64,000 bases of DNA from contig JAOAHD010000010.1 of NCBI GenBank assembly GCA_026415395.1, positions 124,001 to 188,000 on the forward strand. Reading direction: 5' to 3'. The DNA is from Candidatus Binatia bacterium (lineage in GTDB: Bacteria; Desulfobacterota; Binatia; HRBIN30). Both the position numbers and the translations under genes were made by a program. Positions 36,369-47,997 of the stretch are shown piece after piece (within the stretch, counting starts at the first letter, position 1; each line of letters starts with the position of its first letter). The notes under the pieces are model-generated. The model was not told where the DNA came from. It saw only the letters and a list, made by a program, of their open reading frames with translations, and ran no database searches.

Positions 36369-36396
36369 CAAATAATCACGCTCTTTGAAGTTTCAA
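36369..36396 (-). promoter_or_regulatory. Candidate hsp20 promoter
   Basis: On the minus strand TTGAAA (36391-36396) and TATTTG (36369-36374) are 16 bp apart, about 52 bp upstream of the hsp20 ATG. The -35 part (CTTGAAA) equals the sigma-32 consensus, but the -10 is not of the CCCCAT type. TTGAA-GT-TTCAA is also a small inverted repeat. Confidence 0.35.
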
Positions 36397-36464
36397 GGGG
36401 CCATCCTGCAAGATTTTTGCTTCCCGCCCGAGCTTGCTCCCAGGCGAGCAGGACGGACCCGCGC

Positions 36465-39400
36465 TCACATGCGCGCATTGATCGCTGGGGCCGCCAGCTT
36501 AAGCACAGTAACCGGGAGCGCGGACGTGAACTCGTATTGGGCGGCCTCCGGTCCCGGAACAGAAGCGGTCACTACGCCAAAGAATCTATCGTCGATAAAA
36601 AACAAAAACGTTGCCGTACGGCTCACCGCCTTTGCCGAAATCACGCCCCCGCCCTTGCGAAAGGTCTTGTAACGATTGTCCCCAGATCCGGTCTTACCCC
36701 CGACTAAGGCCGGCGTCCCATCACGATGCACAAAAACTCCTCGCAACCGCCGCGCCGTGCCCTGTTCGACGACCTCGGCCAGCGACTGTCGTAGCAAGCG
36801 GGCAACCACCGGGCTCAGTACTCGCTCACCGTTTCCAGACGCTGGTAGCAGCACCGTCTCGTACGGGGTGTCGGCGGCAAAGTGGAGTCGGCTGACCCGC
36901 AGCAGTGGCCTTCGCACGCCGTCGTTGACCAAAATCCCAACAAAGTCGGCCAAAGCAATCGGCCGATCCGAAGAGCTGCCGATCGCGGTTGCTAGGCTGG
37001 GAACCAGTTTCCCAAAGGGGAACCCGAGTCGCTGCCAGTAGGGCGTCATGCGGGCGAAGGCGTCCTGCTCGATGCGAATCCGCAGGCGCAAGTCCTGCGC
37101 ACGGCGATTCTTGGGCCGCAGTAGCCAGCTTGACACGAGATTCCGAACGGCCGTGCTTCGCTCCACCACCACGTCCCACGGCATCGTGGGCTCGCGAAAC
37201 AGCTCCCCGGCGAGCCAAACATCAACCGGGTGTCGGCCTAGAAGATAACCGAAGTCAGCCAGGTTCAGCCGCGGGTTCCTATAGGCTCGAAACAGTCGTC
37301 CAACATCAACACCCTCGGGGAACGCACCGCGACGTTGCAGCCAGCGCTCAAGCTCCGGCTCTGTCGAACCGATGTTCCACGCAAAGAACAACACGGCTAG
37401 GTGCCTCGGGCTTTGCGATTTCGAGCCCAGCAGCCGGTGAACCACATCACCCTCGCCGTGACGGCGGAAACGCCAATACGACCGGCGCAAGTGCTGCAAG
37501 GCCTCGCCCTCGGCAATCTCCTGCAGCATGCGCTGGCGCACAGGGTGCCGGGGGTCCGTCAGCACGGCCTGCACGTTGTAATTCAGCCGAGCCTGGTGAT
37601 ACCGCACCAGGTCGCGCATCAGTCGGATGAACACCAAGTTCGTGGATCGGCGCAGCGCTTCCCGCACTGACAAAATGCGCGAATCGTCGGACCGGTCAAA
37701 GTTGCTAAAGGTGTGCACACCGCCGCCAGTAAAAAACACCTCTCCAGGACTGGCGGAATACCTGCGCTCCAGTGCCCGATTCAGGATGCCCTCCAAGTCG
37801 ATCGTTGGCTCCCTAGAAAGCTCTCCTGCTACCCATTGGGTTAGGGGGTCAGGTCCAAGTTTGGCGAGCTCGATGAGCTGCGCCGGTTCGCGGCCATGCA
37901 GGTCCTTATAGAGCTCCTCAACGATCTCTAGGTAGTGCGCGAGGGTCCGGGCTTTGGCCGTACTTCCGAGTTCGAGCTTCACACCGTCATTGATGTCGAA
38001 CGGCTGGTCCAAATTGTCGGCGTGAACGCGGGCAACATTCCCCTGCGGAGTTCGTTCGAACAACAGTAAGCTATAAGTCACGCGACTCGGGTCGCCGGAG
38101 CGCAGCAACCGTTCGGCCTTTAAGCCCTTGGCACTCACAAATTCCGGCGACTTCAGGTCCAACAGCAGTTGCGTCACCTGCTGCTGAAGCTCGGTATCCA
38201 CAGTGCTGTCCGCGGTCAAGTGCAGTTGGTGAAGGTCATAAACGTTGGAAATCCCCAACAGACGCATCAGGTGGGTTCGTAGCGCGTTCACGCCTTTCCG
38301 CTCGATCAGTGGTGGAGGTTCCGCGGGCTGAACTCCAGGAGAAAACTCGACCTGAACAGCACGGACACTCCTCGCAAAATCCGGATGGAGTTTCCCTTCC
38401 CGCACAAGCAACTCCAAGTAACCATGGGCACGTTCCTCGAGTTGCTGGCGATGATTCAGCAGGTAGTCCGAGGGGGCGCGCACTGCGGACAACAGCAAGA
38501 GGACTTGCTTGAACGCCTTCGCGCGCTCGATCGAGCTGTGGGGTAGGGAAAGTTGCTGCAGCACATCCTCAAGCTCGACACCGAACCATGCGCGCAAACC
38601 CTCTCCCAAGCCGTTCACCTCGCCGACACCCGGTACAGCCGCCAACGGCAACGTGTTCAAATAGTCGAGGATAATTTGACGGCGCGATAGCGTGGTATCC
38701 TCCCCGAGACGGTAAGCTTTAAGCGACGCCGCCACAATCTGCCGCAGTTTCTCACCTGCCCCGGCGGTTCGGCCCTCTGGAGAGTGGCGAAACTTTTCCA
38801 ACTGCACCGCGAGAGTGCTGCCCCCCTGCAAATCCAGCCTAAACCCCAAACGACGACCGATATAGGACACCGTCGCATGGGCCAGGCGATCCCACTCGAC
38901 CGCAGGGTTGCTCCGCGGGTCTCTAGGATTGAGGAGCTCACGGTTCTCAATAAACAGCAGCGCTTCGATCACGTCGCGCGGAATTTCCTCGAAGGCCTGA
39001 AACACTCCGCGCCGGCTGGTCGCGTCGAGCAGCACAGTACCGTCCGAGGCCCGCAAAACGAGCCCCGCAACCGCTGGTTCCTGGTACGGAGGCGCGATAC
39101 CGTTTCGGACGAGCCAGGCTAGCTGCGGAGACTGGCGAGCTTGCGCTGTAATCCGGTATCCGGCCTCATAAAGCCGGGCGATGAATTCGGGGATGCGGAC
39201 ATATCCTCGGCGAGCATCGAAAGGGCCGTCGACAGGGAAAGCAACCGAATCACTAATCCCCGGGGCCACGGCGAACGTTGCCTTCTTTGCGAAATCGCTG
39301 AATACGCGCGCTTGGATGGCCGAGGTTTCAAATTCGTACGCCAAAATCGCCCCGCACAAAGCGCCACACAGGAACTCGAACACCCAAGTCGCAACGAATG

Positions 39401-39494
39401 CTGCCGACTTGAGCCGCTTCTGACGCTCCCGCCGTGGGGAAGTCGGGCTCAGTTCAACTGTTTCCGCTAAGGGAGGCGCCGTCGTTTCCACCAC
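36465..39494 (-). CDS. Class A penicillin-binding protein (PBP1-like), divergent
   Basis: A 1009-residue bifunctional peptidoglycan synthase. One N-terminal membrane helix (near residues 32-52) is followed by a GT51 domain with Glu183 in IENRELL and GGSTLAVQLEK at 224. The usual EDxxFxxHxG pattern is degenerate. The transpeptidase has Ser511-Lys514 (GSTAK), STN at 617-619 and KTGS at 934-937. The STN to KTG distance is 317 residues, about 190 longer than in E. coli PBP1b, so a large insertion is present. The start GTG is weakly supported. It is divergent from the Cys-rich protein gene. Confidence 0.85.
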   Translation of the reverse strand: MVETTAPPLAETVELSPTSPRRERQKRLKSAAFVATWVFEFLCGALCGAILAYEFETSAIQARVFSDFAKKATFAVAPGISDSVAFPVDGPFDARRGYVRIPEFIARLYEAGYRITAQARQSPQLAWLVRNGIAPPYQEPAVAGLVLRASDGTVLLDATSRRGVFQAFEEIPRDVIEALLFIENRELLNPRDPRSNPAVEWDRLAHATVSYIGRRLGFRLDLQGGSTLAVQLEKFRHSPEGRTAGAGEKLRQIVAASLKAYRLGEDTTLSRRQIILDYLNTLPLAAVPGVGEVNGLGEGLRAWFGVELEDVLQQLSLPHSSIERAKAFKQVLLLLSAVRAPSDYLLNHRQQLEERAHGYLELLVREGKLHPDFARSVRAVQVEFSPGVQPAEPPPLIERKGVNALRTHLMRLLGISNVYDLHQLHLTADSTVDTELQQQVTQLLLDLKSPEFVSAKGLKAERLLRSGDPSRVTYSLLLFERTPQGNVARVHADNLDQPFDINDGVKLELGSTAKARTLAHYLEIVEELYKDLHGREPAQLIELAKLGPDPLTQWVAGELSREPTIDLEGILNRALERRYSASPGEVFFTGGGVHTFSNFDRSDDSRILSVREALRRSTNLVFIRLMRDLVRYHQARLNYNVQAVLTDPRHPVRQRMLQEIAEGEALQHLRRSYWRFRRHGEGDVVHRLLGSKSQSPRHLAVLFFAWNIGSTEPELERWLQRRGAFPEGVDVGRLFRAYRNPRLNLADFGYLLGRHPVDVWLAGELFREPTMPWDVVVERSTAVRNLVSSWLLRPKNRRAQDLRLRIRIEQDAFARMTPYWQRLGFPFGKLVPSLATAIGSSSDRPIALADFVGILVNDGVRRPLLRVSRLHFAADTPYETVLLPASGNGERVLSPVVARLLRQSLAEVVEQGTARRLRGVFVHRDGTPALVGGKTGSGDNRYKTFRKGGGVISAKAVSRTATFLFFIDDRFFGVVTASVPGPEAAQYEFTSALPVTVLKLAAPAINARM

Positions 39495-39717
39495 CCACCC
39501 ACGCTGTAGCTTGTCTGCAGCTTACTACACCGTGCCTGTTTGTACTAGCGGAACTCTCCGCCACGCTTCCAGACAGGCCCTCGGACGTGGCAGGCGACTT
39601 GGGACGAACAACGAAGACGCAAACTCACATCTTGACTCTGGGTGAGACATCGGAGTAGGCGAGCACAGTGTTCGGAGTGCACCCAGACACGACGAAACGA
39701 CGTTGAGTGGGGACACG

Positions 39718-40593
39718 GTGAGAGATCAATACATCGAGCAACCAGACAGAGGATGGGGTTTTAAGGACCAGTTTCTACGATGGCTCGGTTTCCGCGCCAT
39801 CTTTTCTGCCCTAATTCTCTCGTCGCTGCTCGCTACTTCCGAAGGACGAGCAGAAATAGGCTGTTGTCAGTTCCTAACCAACACGAACCAGCCTGGGCTT
39901 CGCTGCGCCACACTCACACGCGAGCAGTGTAACGCGCTTCGGCCTGCAGCCACGTTCTTCCGCGGGCAACGATGTGACAGGATCCGGCAACGGTGCGTTT
40001 TTCAACTGCTGCCGACCACACCCCCATCACCGATAGCGACCAAGACTCCGGTGCCAACGGCCACACCTACCGCCACGGCAGAACCCGGCGGGTGTTGCGA
40101 GGTAGCAGCCAGTCGGGCTGTCCCCTTTGGATTCTGTGGGAACGACATAACCGCCACAGATTGCTTCGGAACGTTTGGCTTTCGTGCATCCTTTTGCCCG
40201 GAATGCCGCTGCTCCAGTCATGACGGCCCAGGGTTTCAGGTAGCTCCCGGCGGATGCATCTCGCCGACCCCAACCGTGGAGCGCAGGCCAACGCCCACGC
40301 CGACTCGCATGCCATCAGTCCGCACGAAACCGCGAGCCACTCACACCCCGACTGCGACTGCCACCCCTGCGAGCGGTTGCTGTGAAATCCCGGTGAGCGC
40401 GAGCAACCCCGGCTCTTCCTTCTGTGGCAATGACATTCCACGCGCAATTTGCCTGCAGGCGTTCCCCGGGGCAACGTTTTGCCCCTCCTGCCGTTGCTCA
40501 TCTCACAGTGAGACGGGATTCGGGACAAAACCTGGGCGATGTGTTCCCCAACGGCCACCGCGGGCTCCCCGACCTCCCAGGCCGCCCCGTTGA
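39718..40593 (+). CDS. Secreted cysteine-rich repeat protein with Pro/Thr linkers
   Basis: About 291 residues. The GTG at 39718 (behind GGGGA) is preferred to an in-frame TTG at 39703. A hydrophobic segment (FSALILSSLLATSEGRA) is an export signal. The mature protein is built from three Cys-rich modules separated by PTPT-type linkers. The second and third share a pattern GCCE-(x)n-FCGNDI-(x)n-FCPxCRCSSH-(x)n-PGxC. The first is more divergent (IGCCQFL ... CDRIRQRCVF). It ends in a Pro/Arg tail. I know no family for it. A surface or extracellular, disulfide-rich protein is inferred. The stop lies 12 bp before convergent carB. Confidence 0.6.
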   Translation: MRDQYIEQPDRGWGFKDQFLRWLGFRAIFSALILSSLLATSEGRAEIGCCQFLTNTNQPGLRCATLTREQCNALRPAATFFRGQRCDRIRQRCVFQLLPTTPPSPIATKTPVPTATPTATAEPGGCCEVAASRAVPFGFCGNDITATDCFGTFGFRASFCPECRCSSHDGPGFQVAPGGCISPTPTVERRPTPTPTRMPSVRTKPRATHTPTATATPASGCCEIPVSASNPGSSFCGNDIPRAICLQAFPGATFCPSCRCSSHSETGFGTKPGRCVPQRPPRAPRPPRPPR

Positions 40594-40605
40594 CCGCCTG
40601 CTGCC

Positions 40606-43600
40606 CTAACCAGCCGTGCGCACATCAATCACGTTGGCGTGGAGGTAATGGTCCTGTAGGGGCTTTACCGTTAGCGTTTGCCGGCGCAGAATTTCCACCG
40701 CCTCAACAGCCGCCTCGGCACCCGCAATCGTAGTAAAGTAAGCAACCCGGCACTCTAAGGCAGACCGACGAATGGAGAACGAGTCGAGCTGCGGACCATA
40801 CCCTTGCGGGGTGTTGATCACCATCTGCACCTGACCAGCGCGAATTGCGTCGACACAGTGCGGATGGCCTTCGGGCACCTTGTTTACGAGTTCCGCCGCA
40901 ATCCCCTGGGCGCGCAAAAACGCCGCAGTACCGCGGGTTGCCAACAAACGAAATCCAAGGCGCTGCAGGCGACGCGCTATCCCCAGGGTAGCGAGTTTGT
41001 CTTCGTCGCGTACGCTGATGAACACCGTCCCCTCCATGGGCAGGGGGTTACCAGCGGCCATTTGCGCCTTCGCAAACGCGGCACCAAAGGTCATGTCGAT
41101 GCCCATGACCTCTCCGGTGGACTTCATTTCGGGTCCCAACAAGGTGTCGACGCCAGGGAACTTCGAAAATGGGAATACGGACTCCTTTACCGACACGTGG
41201 GGCGGCACGATCTCATGCGAAATCCCGAGCTCGTCCAGAGTTTTTCCCACCATCACCCGCGCGGCCACTTTCGCGAGCGGTAGACCAATTGCCTTGCTCA
41301 CAAAAGGGACGGTCCGCGAGGCCCGGGGGTTCACCTCCAACACGTACACCTCGTCACCTTTCACCGCATACTGCACGTTCATCAACCCAACCACGCCAAG
41401 TTCGAGCGCCAATTGCTCCGTTTGCCGGCGGATTTTTTCGATCACGCGGGCTGAAAGCGACATCGTCGGGAGAACACAAGCGCTGTCCCCGGAATGTACC
41501 CCGGCGCGCTCGATATGCTCCATGATGCCGCCAATCACGACGCGCTTGCTGTCGCAGAGCGCATCCACATCAAGCTCGATTGCGTCTTCCAAAAACTTAT
41601 CGATCAGAATCGTTCGCCCTGGAGCGGCGTCCAGCGCCTTCTCCATGTAGCGACGCAGTCCGACGTCGTCGTACACGATCTCCATCGCCCGACCACCTAA
41701 GACATAGGACGGGCGGACCAGCACGGGATAACCGATCTCGTGCGCGATGGATAAAGCCTCGTCGACCTGCAACGCAGTGCCGTTTGGTGGTTGGCGCAAA
41801 CCCAGCTTGTGGAGCATCGCGGCAAAACGCTGTCGGTCCTCGGCACGATCGATCGCATCTGGTGGCGTCCCTAAAATCTTCACCCCAGCACGTTCGAGCG
41901 GGACGGCAAGCTTCAGGGGCGTCTGTCCGCCGAATTGCACAATCACTCCGACTGGCTTTTCTCGTTGCACAATGGCGAGCACATCCTCGATCGTCAGCGG
42001 CTCGAAATACAACCGGTCGGAAGTATCGTAGTCGGTGCTCACGGTCTCGGGGTTGCAGTTCACCATGATGGTTTCGAAACCATCTTCTTTCAGAGCGAAA
42101 GCTGCGTGAACGCAGCAGTAATCAAACTCGATCCCTTGCCCGATCCGGTTCGGCCCGCCACCCAGGATCACCACCTTGGGCCGACTCGAGGGCAGCGCTT
42201 CATCCTCTCGTTCGTAAGTGGAGTAAAGGTAAGGCGTGTAAGCTGGAAACTCCGCCCCGCAGGTGTCGACCATCTTGTATACGGGCTGGATATTTTCCTC
42301 GCTCCGCCACTGACGCACCTCCTCCTCGGAAACACCGCTCAGTTGCCCGATGCGCACGTCGGAAAAGCCGAGTTCTTTTGCCCTCCGCAGGGTTGTCGCG
42401 GACAGTCGCCCGTTGCCTCGGCCCTCTACCTTAATACGCTCCTCTGCATCCACGATTTGCTTCACGTTGGCGAGAAACCAAGGATCAATGCGGCTCAGCG
42501 CATGAACCTGCTCAACACTCATCCCAGCACGAAACGCTTCGGCCAGGTACCAAAGCCTCCGGGCGTTTGGTCGTCGCAATTTCTGCTCGAGTTCCGCTTG
42601 ATTAGCCGCCGCGGGCCCGCGCCCCCGCGCATCAAACCCGTACGAGTCGATCTCTAACGAGCGGATGGCCTTTTGGAGCGATTCCTTGAAGGTTCGCCCG
42701 ATCGCCATGACCTCACCCACGGACTTCATCTGGGGGCCGAGTTCGTCTTTAGCCGATGGGAATTTCTCGAAAGTGAATCGGGGAATTTTGGTGACAACGT
42801 AGTCGATCGTCGGCTCGAAGCTCGCGGGTGTTTCCCGTGTAATTTCGTTGCGGATTTCGTCGAGCGTATATCCGACGGCCAGTTTCGCGGCGATTTTCGC
42901 GATCGGGAAGCCCGTCGCCTTACTGGCCAGAGCCGAACTGCGGGAGACCCGCGGATTCATTTCGATCACTACCATCCGGCCATCTTTCGGATTGACGGCA
43001 AACTGGATGTTCGACCCACCGGTGTCCACACCGATCTCGCGGATGATGCGGATCGCGGCATCCCGCATCAGTTGATACTCTTTGTCGGTCAACGTCTGCG
43101 CCGGGGCAACAGTGATACTGTCGCCAGTATGAACGCCCATGGGATCGAAGTTCTCGATGGAGCAGATGATGACAACGTTGTCCTTCCCGTCGCGCATCAC
43201 CTCCAGCTCATATTCCTTCCACCCGGCGATTGACTCCTCCAGCAGCACCTCATGCACTGGCGATGCAGACAATCCCCACTTGACCTGATCGAGGAACTCT
43301 TCCTCGGTTTCGACGAGACTGCCGCCCGTCCCCCCCAAGGTGCGCGAAGGGCGAATGATGAGCGGGAGCCCAATCTCCCTGCGGATGGCCTCCGCCTCGT
43401 CAAGACTGCGAGCATAACCCGATCGGGGCAGGTCTAACCCGATCCGTAGCATCGCCGCTTTAAAAAGGTGGCGATCTTCGGCCTTCTTGATCGCCTCGAC
43501 TTTCGCGCCGATGAGCTCCACCCCATACCGGTCGAGCACTCCGGACTCTGCCAGCTCCAGGGCGATGTTCAGTCCCGTCTGTCCACCGACGGTGGGCAAC

Positions 43601-43857
43601 AGCGCGTCCGGCCGCTCTGCAGCAATGATTTTTTCTACCATCTCCGCGGTGAGGGGCTCGACATAAGTGCGGTCGGCAAACCCCGGGTCGGTCATGATCG
43701 TGGCCGGATTGGAATTCACTAAAATCACGCGGTAGCCGTTCTCGCGTAAAGCCTTGCACGCCTGGGTTCCGGAGTAGTCGAACTCACAGGCTTGGCCGAT
43801 CACTATCGGGCCAGAACCGATCAACAAGATGCTGTGGATGTCCGTCCGCTTCGGCAT
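40606..43857 (-). CDS. carB: Carbamoyl-phosphate synthase large subunit
   Basis: A 1083-residue enzyme of standard length making carbamoyl phosphate from ammonia, bicarbonate and two ATP. Two homologous ATP-grasp halves are clear: [20 protein letters not shown] and, halfway, [45 protein letters not shown] and [22 protein letters not shown]-terminal MGS-like allosteric domain with [14 protein letters not shown] ends the protein. It is the last gene of the pyr operon, 12 bp after carA. Confidence 0.97.
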   Translation of the reverse strand: MPKRTDIHSILLIGSGPIVIGQACEFDYSGTQACKALRENGYRVILVNSNPATIMTDPGFADRTYVEPLTAEMVEKIIAAERPDALLPTVGGQTGLNIALELAESGVLDRYGVELIGAKVEAIKKAEDRHLFKAAMLRIGLDLPRSGYARSLDEAEAIRREIGLPLIIRPSRTLGGTGGSLVETEEEFLDQVKWGLSASPVHEVLLEESIAGWKEYELEVMRDGKDNVVIICSIENFDPMGVHTGDSITVAPAQTLTDKEYQLMRDAAIRIIREIGVDTGGSNIQFAVNPKDGRMVVIEMNPRVSRSSALASKATGFPIAKIAAKLAVGYTLDEIRNEITRETPASFEPTIDYVVTKIPRFTFEKFPSAKDELGPQMKSVGEVMAIGRTFKESLQKAIRSLEIDSYGFDARGRGPAAANQAELEQKLRRPNARRLWYLAEAFRAGMSVEQVHALSRIDPWFLANVKQIVDAEERIKVEGRGNGRLSATTLRRAKELGFSDVRIGQLSGVSEEEVRQWRSEENIQPVYKMVDTCGAEFPAYTPYLYSTYEREDEALPSSRPKVVILGGGPNRIGQGIEFDYCCVHAAFALKEDGFETIMVNCNPETVSTDYDTSDRLYFEPLTIEDVLAIVQREKPVGVIVQFGGQTPLKLAVPLERAGVKILGTPPDAIDRAEDRQRFAAMLHKLGLRQPPNGTALQVDEALSIAHEIGYPVLVRPSYVLGGRAMEIVYDDVGLRRYMEKALDAAPGRTILIDKFLEDAIELDVDALCDSKRVVIGGIMEHIERAGVHSGDSACVLPTMSLSARVIEKIRRQTEQLALELGVVGLMNVQYAVKGDEVYVLEVNPRASRTVPFVSKAIGLPLAKVAARVMVGKTLDELGISHEIVPPHVSVKESVFPFSKFPGVDTLLGPEMKSTGEVMGIDMTFGAAFAKAQMAAGNPLPMEGTVFISVRDEDKLATLGIARRLQRLGFRLLATRGTAAFLRAQGIAAELVNKVPEGHPHCVDAIRAGQVQMVINTPQGYGPQLDSFSIRRSALECRVAYFTTIAGAEAAVEAVEILRRQTLTVKPLQDHYLHANVIDVRTAG

Positions 43858-43869
43858 GAACTCGCTCTC

Positions 43870-44994
43870 CTACACGACAGGTTGACGATGGCGCATGACG
43901 TTGAGGAAGCGCTCGAACAGGTACGTTGCGTCGTGAGGCCCTGGTGAAGCCTCAGGGTGGTACTGAACGGAGAACAATGGCAAGCGCGCGTGCGCCAGGC
44001 CCTCCACCGTCTGGTCGTTCAGGTTCACATGGGTGAGCTCCGCGATTCCGGAAAGCGAATCGACGTCCACAGCGAAGCCGTGGTTTTGCGCCGTGATCTC
44101 GACCTTGCCCGTGGTTAGGTCCTTCACCGGCTGGTTGCCACCATGATGGCCGAACTTGAGCTTGTACGTCCGGCCACCGAGCGCGAGGGCGAGGACCTGG
44201 TGTCCCAGACAGATGCCGAAAATTGGCTTTTCCCCGATCAACTCCCGCACAATGCGCGCGTATGGACCAACATCCGGATCACCCGGGCCGTTGGACAAAA
44301 AGATACCGTCCGGGTTCCAAGAGAGGACTTGCCGCGCACTGGTTGTAGCGGGAACCACCTTCACCCGACAACCGAGCCGCACAAGATGGCGCAGGATGTT
44401 TCGTTTCACTCCATAGTCATACGCCACCACGAAGGGGCCTTGGGGATCCACCCTTTCCTCGTAGCCACCGTCAAGGCGCCAAGTTGACTGATGCCAGTCG
44501 TAGGGCGTGGTACAGCTCACTCGCTGCACTAAGTCCTGCCCGACCATGGGCCGCACTTGTCGAGCCTTTTCCACGACTTTGCGCGGGTCGCTCTCCACTG
44601 TCGACAGTACCGCCGACTGGGCGCCGCGATCGCGGATGTGACGCACAAGTTCCCGCGTATCGATGCCTTGAATTCCGGGAATTCCGTGGCGGCGCAAGTA
44701 AGCCGCAAGCGATTTCTTTGCGCGCCAATTGCTCGGCTCTTCCCAGTACTCGCGCACAATAAAGCCCTCGACCCACGGCCGGTTGGACTCGACATCCTCC
44801 TCGTTGACACCAACATTGCCAATTTCAGGGTACGTCATGCAGACCAACTGCCCGCAGTAGGAGGGGTCGGTCAAAATCTCCTGATATCCCGTCATCGAGG
44901 TGTTGAACACGATCTCGCCTGCTGCCTCGCCTTCAGCGCCGAAGGATTCCCCCTCGAATACAGTGCCATCAGCCAATCCTAAAATTGCCTTCAC
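43870..44994 (-). CDS. carA: Carbamoyl-phosphate synthase small subunit (glutaminase)
   Basis: A 374-residue amidotransferase. The GTG start at 44994 overlaps the pyrC stop (GTGA), which fixes it. The N-terminal CPSase domain has [16 protein letters not shown] and [21 protein letters not shown]. The class I glutaminase has the nucleophile in [16 protein letters not shown] and the catalytic His/Glu in [13 protein letters not shown]. It supplies ammonia to CarB through a tunnel. An apparent longer frame upstream lies inside pyrC and is not credible. Confidence 0.95.
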   Translation of the reverse strand: MKAILGLADGTVFEGESFGAEGEAAGEIVFNTSMTGYQEILTDPSYCGQLVCMTYPEIGNVGVNEEDVESNRPWVEGFIVREYWEEPSNWRAKKSLAAYLRRHGIPGIQGIDTRELVRHIRDRGAQSAVLSTVESDPRKVVEKARQVRPMVGQDLVQRVSCTTPYDWHQSTWRLDGGYEERVDPQGPFVVAYDYGVKRNILRHLVRLGCRVKVVPATTSARQVLSWNPDGIFLSNGPGDPDVGPYARIVRELIGEKPIFGICLGHQVLALALGGRTYKLKFGHHGGNQPVKDLTTGKVEITAQNHGFAVDVDSLSGIAELTHVNLNDQTVEGLAHARLPLFSVQYHPEASPGPHDATYLFERFLNVMRHRQPVV

Positions 44995-46298
44995 TGTCGC
45001 TCTCCGTTGAGCGGCTCCCCAAGCCGCCATTTGATCTCGCCATTCACAACGGTCATGACCGCCCGCCCCCGCAATTCCCAACCGAGAAATGGGGTGTTGC
45101 GAGAGCGTGAACGCAGGTCTTCCGCCTCTACACACCAAACCAAATCGGGATCGATCACCGTGACATCTGCCGGGGCCCCCACTTCAAGGGCTCCACCCGG
45201 GATGCGTAAAATGCGCGCCGGGTTGGTGCTCAGCGCGGCGATCATTTGCTTGCGGCTCCAGCCGGTTTCTCGAGCCATCGCCAACGTCAATGCCAGGGCA
45301 GTCTCCAAGCCGATGATGCCGTTGGCCGCTCGGTCGAACTCGCATAGTTTTTCGTCTTCGTGGTGCGGGGCGTGATCGGTCGCAACGCAGTCGATCGTGC
45401 CGTCAAGCAATCCTTCACGAACCGCCTGCACATCTGCTTCGGTGCGCAGCGGCGGGTTCATTTTTGCCTGCGCGTTGTATTCTGCCACCGCACGTTCCGT
45501 GAGAGAGAAATGGTGCGGCGCGGCTTCGGCAGTGACTGGCAATCCCCGACGTTTGGCTGCCCGAATGAGTTCCACAGCTCCCGCGGTACTCACGTGGGCG
45601 ACGTGCAAGTGCCCGCCACTCCGCTCTAAAATTGCCAAGTCCCGCGCGAGCATGGCCTCTTCCGCAGCATTTGGAATTCCCGGCAGCCCCAGCCGAAAGG
45701 ACCATTCGCCTTCGTTCATCACCCCGCCCGCCGAGAGACTCCGATCTTCTTCGTGCGCAATCACCGGAAGCCCAAACATCGACGCGTATTCCAAGGCCCG
45801 TCGCATGAGCAACCCGTCTTGCACGGGATGCCCATCATCCGAAACTGCAACAATTCCAGCCCGACGCATTTCCCCGATTTCTGCGAGTTCTTGTCCAGCA
45901 AGCCCCTTGCTCACAGCGCCGATCGGGTACACGCGGGCCGTTCCGGCAAGGCGCGCACGCTCCAGGATAAACTCGGTTACTGCAGCCGAATCGTTGACCG
46001 GCATGGTATTCGCCATACAGGCCACTGCGGTAAAACCGCCAGCAACGGCAGCCGCACATCCCGTGGCTATCGTTTCCTTGTACTCGTAGCCGGGCTCGCG
46101 CAAATGCACATGCATGTCGATGAGACCAGGGACAACCCAGAGGCCTGTGGCATCGATGACCAAGTCAGTCTTCTCCGGTTCCACGGCTCCAGCTGGAACC
46201 AACGCGGCAATTCTTCCGTTTACAATGTGAAGATCCGCCACCTTTTCGAGATCGTTAGCTGGGTCGATCACCAAGCCCCCGCGAATCCACAGACTCAT
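44991..46298 (-). CDS. pyrC: Dihydroorotase
   Basis: A 435-residue class I dihydroorotase, cyclising carbamoyl aspartate. Metal ligands are in [13 protein letters not shown], followed by a Lys-region KETIATG, the HVAHVST metal strand and ATDHAPHH with the catalytic Asp. The start codon overlaps the pyrB stop (ATGA). It resembles the larger, TIM-barrel amidohydrolase form used with an independent aspartate carbamoyltransferase. Confidence 0.95.
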   Translation of the reverse strand: MSLWIRGGLVIDPANDLEKVADLHIVNGRIAALVPAGAVEPEKTDLVIDATGLWVVPGLIDMHVHLREPGYEYKETIATGCAAAVAGGFTAVACMANTMPVNDSAAVTEFILERARLAGTARVYPIGAVSKGLAGQELAEIGEMRRAGIVAVSDDGHPVQDGLLMRRALEYASMFGLPVIAHEEDRSLSAGGVMNEGEWSFRLGLPGIPNAAEEAMLARDLAILERSGGHLHVAHVSTAGAVELIRAAKRRGLPVTAEAAPHHFSLTERAVAEYNAQAKMNPPLRTEADVQAVREGLLDGTIDCVATDHAPHHEDEKLCEFDRAANGIIGLETALALTLAMARETGWSRKQMIAALSTNPARILRIPGGALEVGAPADVTVIDPDLVWCVEAEDLRSRSRNTPFLGWELRGRAVMTVVNGEIKWRLGEPLNGERQ

Positions 46299-47284
46299 TG
46301 CGTCGCCCTCCGCTCCGCGCGTCCGAGGACTGTGATCTGTTGGACGGAGCGCTTCGCCTCCCCCTCGCGGGCACCGGTGCCCAACAAGTACAGCACGGCC
46401 ATGCGCACCGCGACACCGTTGCTGACCTGGTCCAAGATCACCGAGTACGGCCCATCGGCAACTTCACTCGAGATTTCGATCCCCCGGTTCAACGGGCCTG
46501 GGTGCATGACAATCACATCAGGCTTCGCCACTGCCAGATGCCGCTCGCTCAAGCAGTAATAGCGAGCGTACTCCTCAACCGACGGAATGAAATGCCCTAC
46601 TTGCCGCTCACGCTGCAGCCGGAGAAGCATGATCACGTCGGCGTTGTGTACCGCCTCGCGCAAGTCCGTCGTCGTATGGGCGTAGGCCGCGCACTCGGGC
46701 GGGAGCAGTGTTCTCGGCCCCGCAAGTCGCACTTCGGCTCCAAGGGCACGCAAGGCATAGAGGTTCGACCGCGCTACACGACTGTGCAGAATGTCGCCAA
46801 TAATCGCAACAGTTAAGCCATCAAGTCGCTCTTTTCGCTCGCGAATCGTCACTAGGTCCAACAAAGCCTGCGTGGGATGCTCGTGGGCTCCATCCCCTGC
46901 GTTAATCACCGCACAATCGACGTACTTCGCTAACAGGTGAGCCGCACCCGCGCTGGGATGCCGCAAAACCAATACGTCGGGGCGCATCGCTCCGAGATTG
47001 CGCGCTGTGTCCAGCAGGCTCTCCCCTTTTGCAGCACTGCTCCCAGTTCCACCGAGACTGATAAAATCGGCGCTCATTCGCTTGGCAGCGATTTCAAAGG
47101 AGACACGCGTGCGGGTGCTCGGCTCGAAGAACGCGCCAATGACCGTCTTGCCACGCAACGTCGGCACCTTTTTTATCTCGCGTTCGGAGATTTCCTTAAA
47201 TGAAGCGGCGGTATCCAAGAGAAAGAGAATTTCCTCGCGCGTGAGCCCTTCGAGCCCGAGCAAGTGACGCCTCAGGAAAGCCAT
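46295..47284 (-). CDS. pyrB: Aspartate carbamoyltransferase catalytic subunit
   Basis: A 329-residue transferase. The carbamoyl-phosphate motif is [19 protein letters not shown], followed by [12 protein letters not shown], and the HPTQALLDL motif lies at mid-protein. The aspartate loop shows [12 protein letters not shown] and [11 protein letters not shown]. The ATG is one base after the pyrR stop (TGAAATG), so translation is coupled. No pyrI regulatory subunit is adjacent. Confidence 0.96.
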   Translation of the reverse strand: MAFLRRHLLGLEGLTREEILFLLDTAASFKEISEREIKKVPTLRGKTVIGAFFEPSTRTRVSFEIAAKRMSADFISLGGTGSSAAKGESLLDTARNLGAMRPDVLVLRHPSAGAAHLLAKYVDCAVINAGDGAHEHPTQALLDLVTIRERKERLDGLTVAIIGDILHSRVARSNLYALRALGAEVRLAGPRTLLPPECAAYAHTTTDLREAVHNADVIMLLRLQRERQVGHFIPSVEEYARYYCLSERHLAVAKPDVIVMHPGPLNRGIEISSEVADGPYSVILDQVSNGVAVRMAVLYLLGTGAREGEAKRSVQQITVLGRAERRATQ

Positions 47285-47285
47285 T

Positions 47286-47949
<664 letters not shown>

Positions 47950-47968
47950 ACCGCGTCAACGCTTAGAC

Positions 47969-47997
47969 CTTGTATCTGCGGCGCCGAGCAGTGTCAA
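47969..47997 (-). promoter_or_regulatory. Sigma-70-like promoter of the pyr operon
   Basis: TTGACA (47992-47997, minus) and TACAAG (47969-47974) are separated by 17 bp. The -35 box overlaps the pth stop codon. Transcription would begin about 10 bases before the PyrR hairpin. The -10 match is four of six. Confidence 0.55.
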
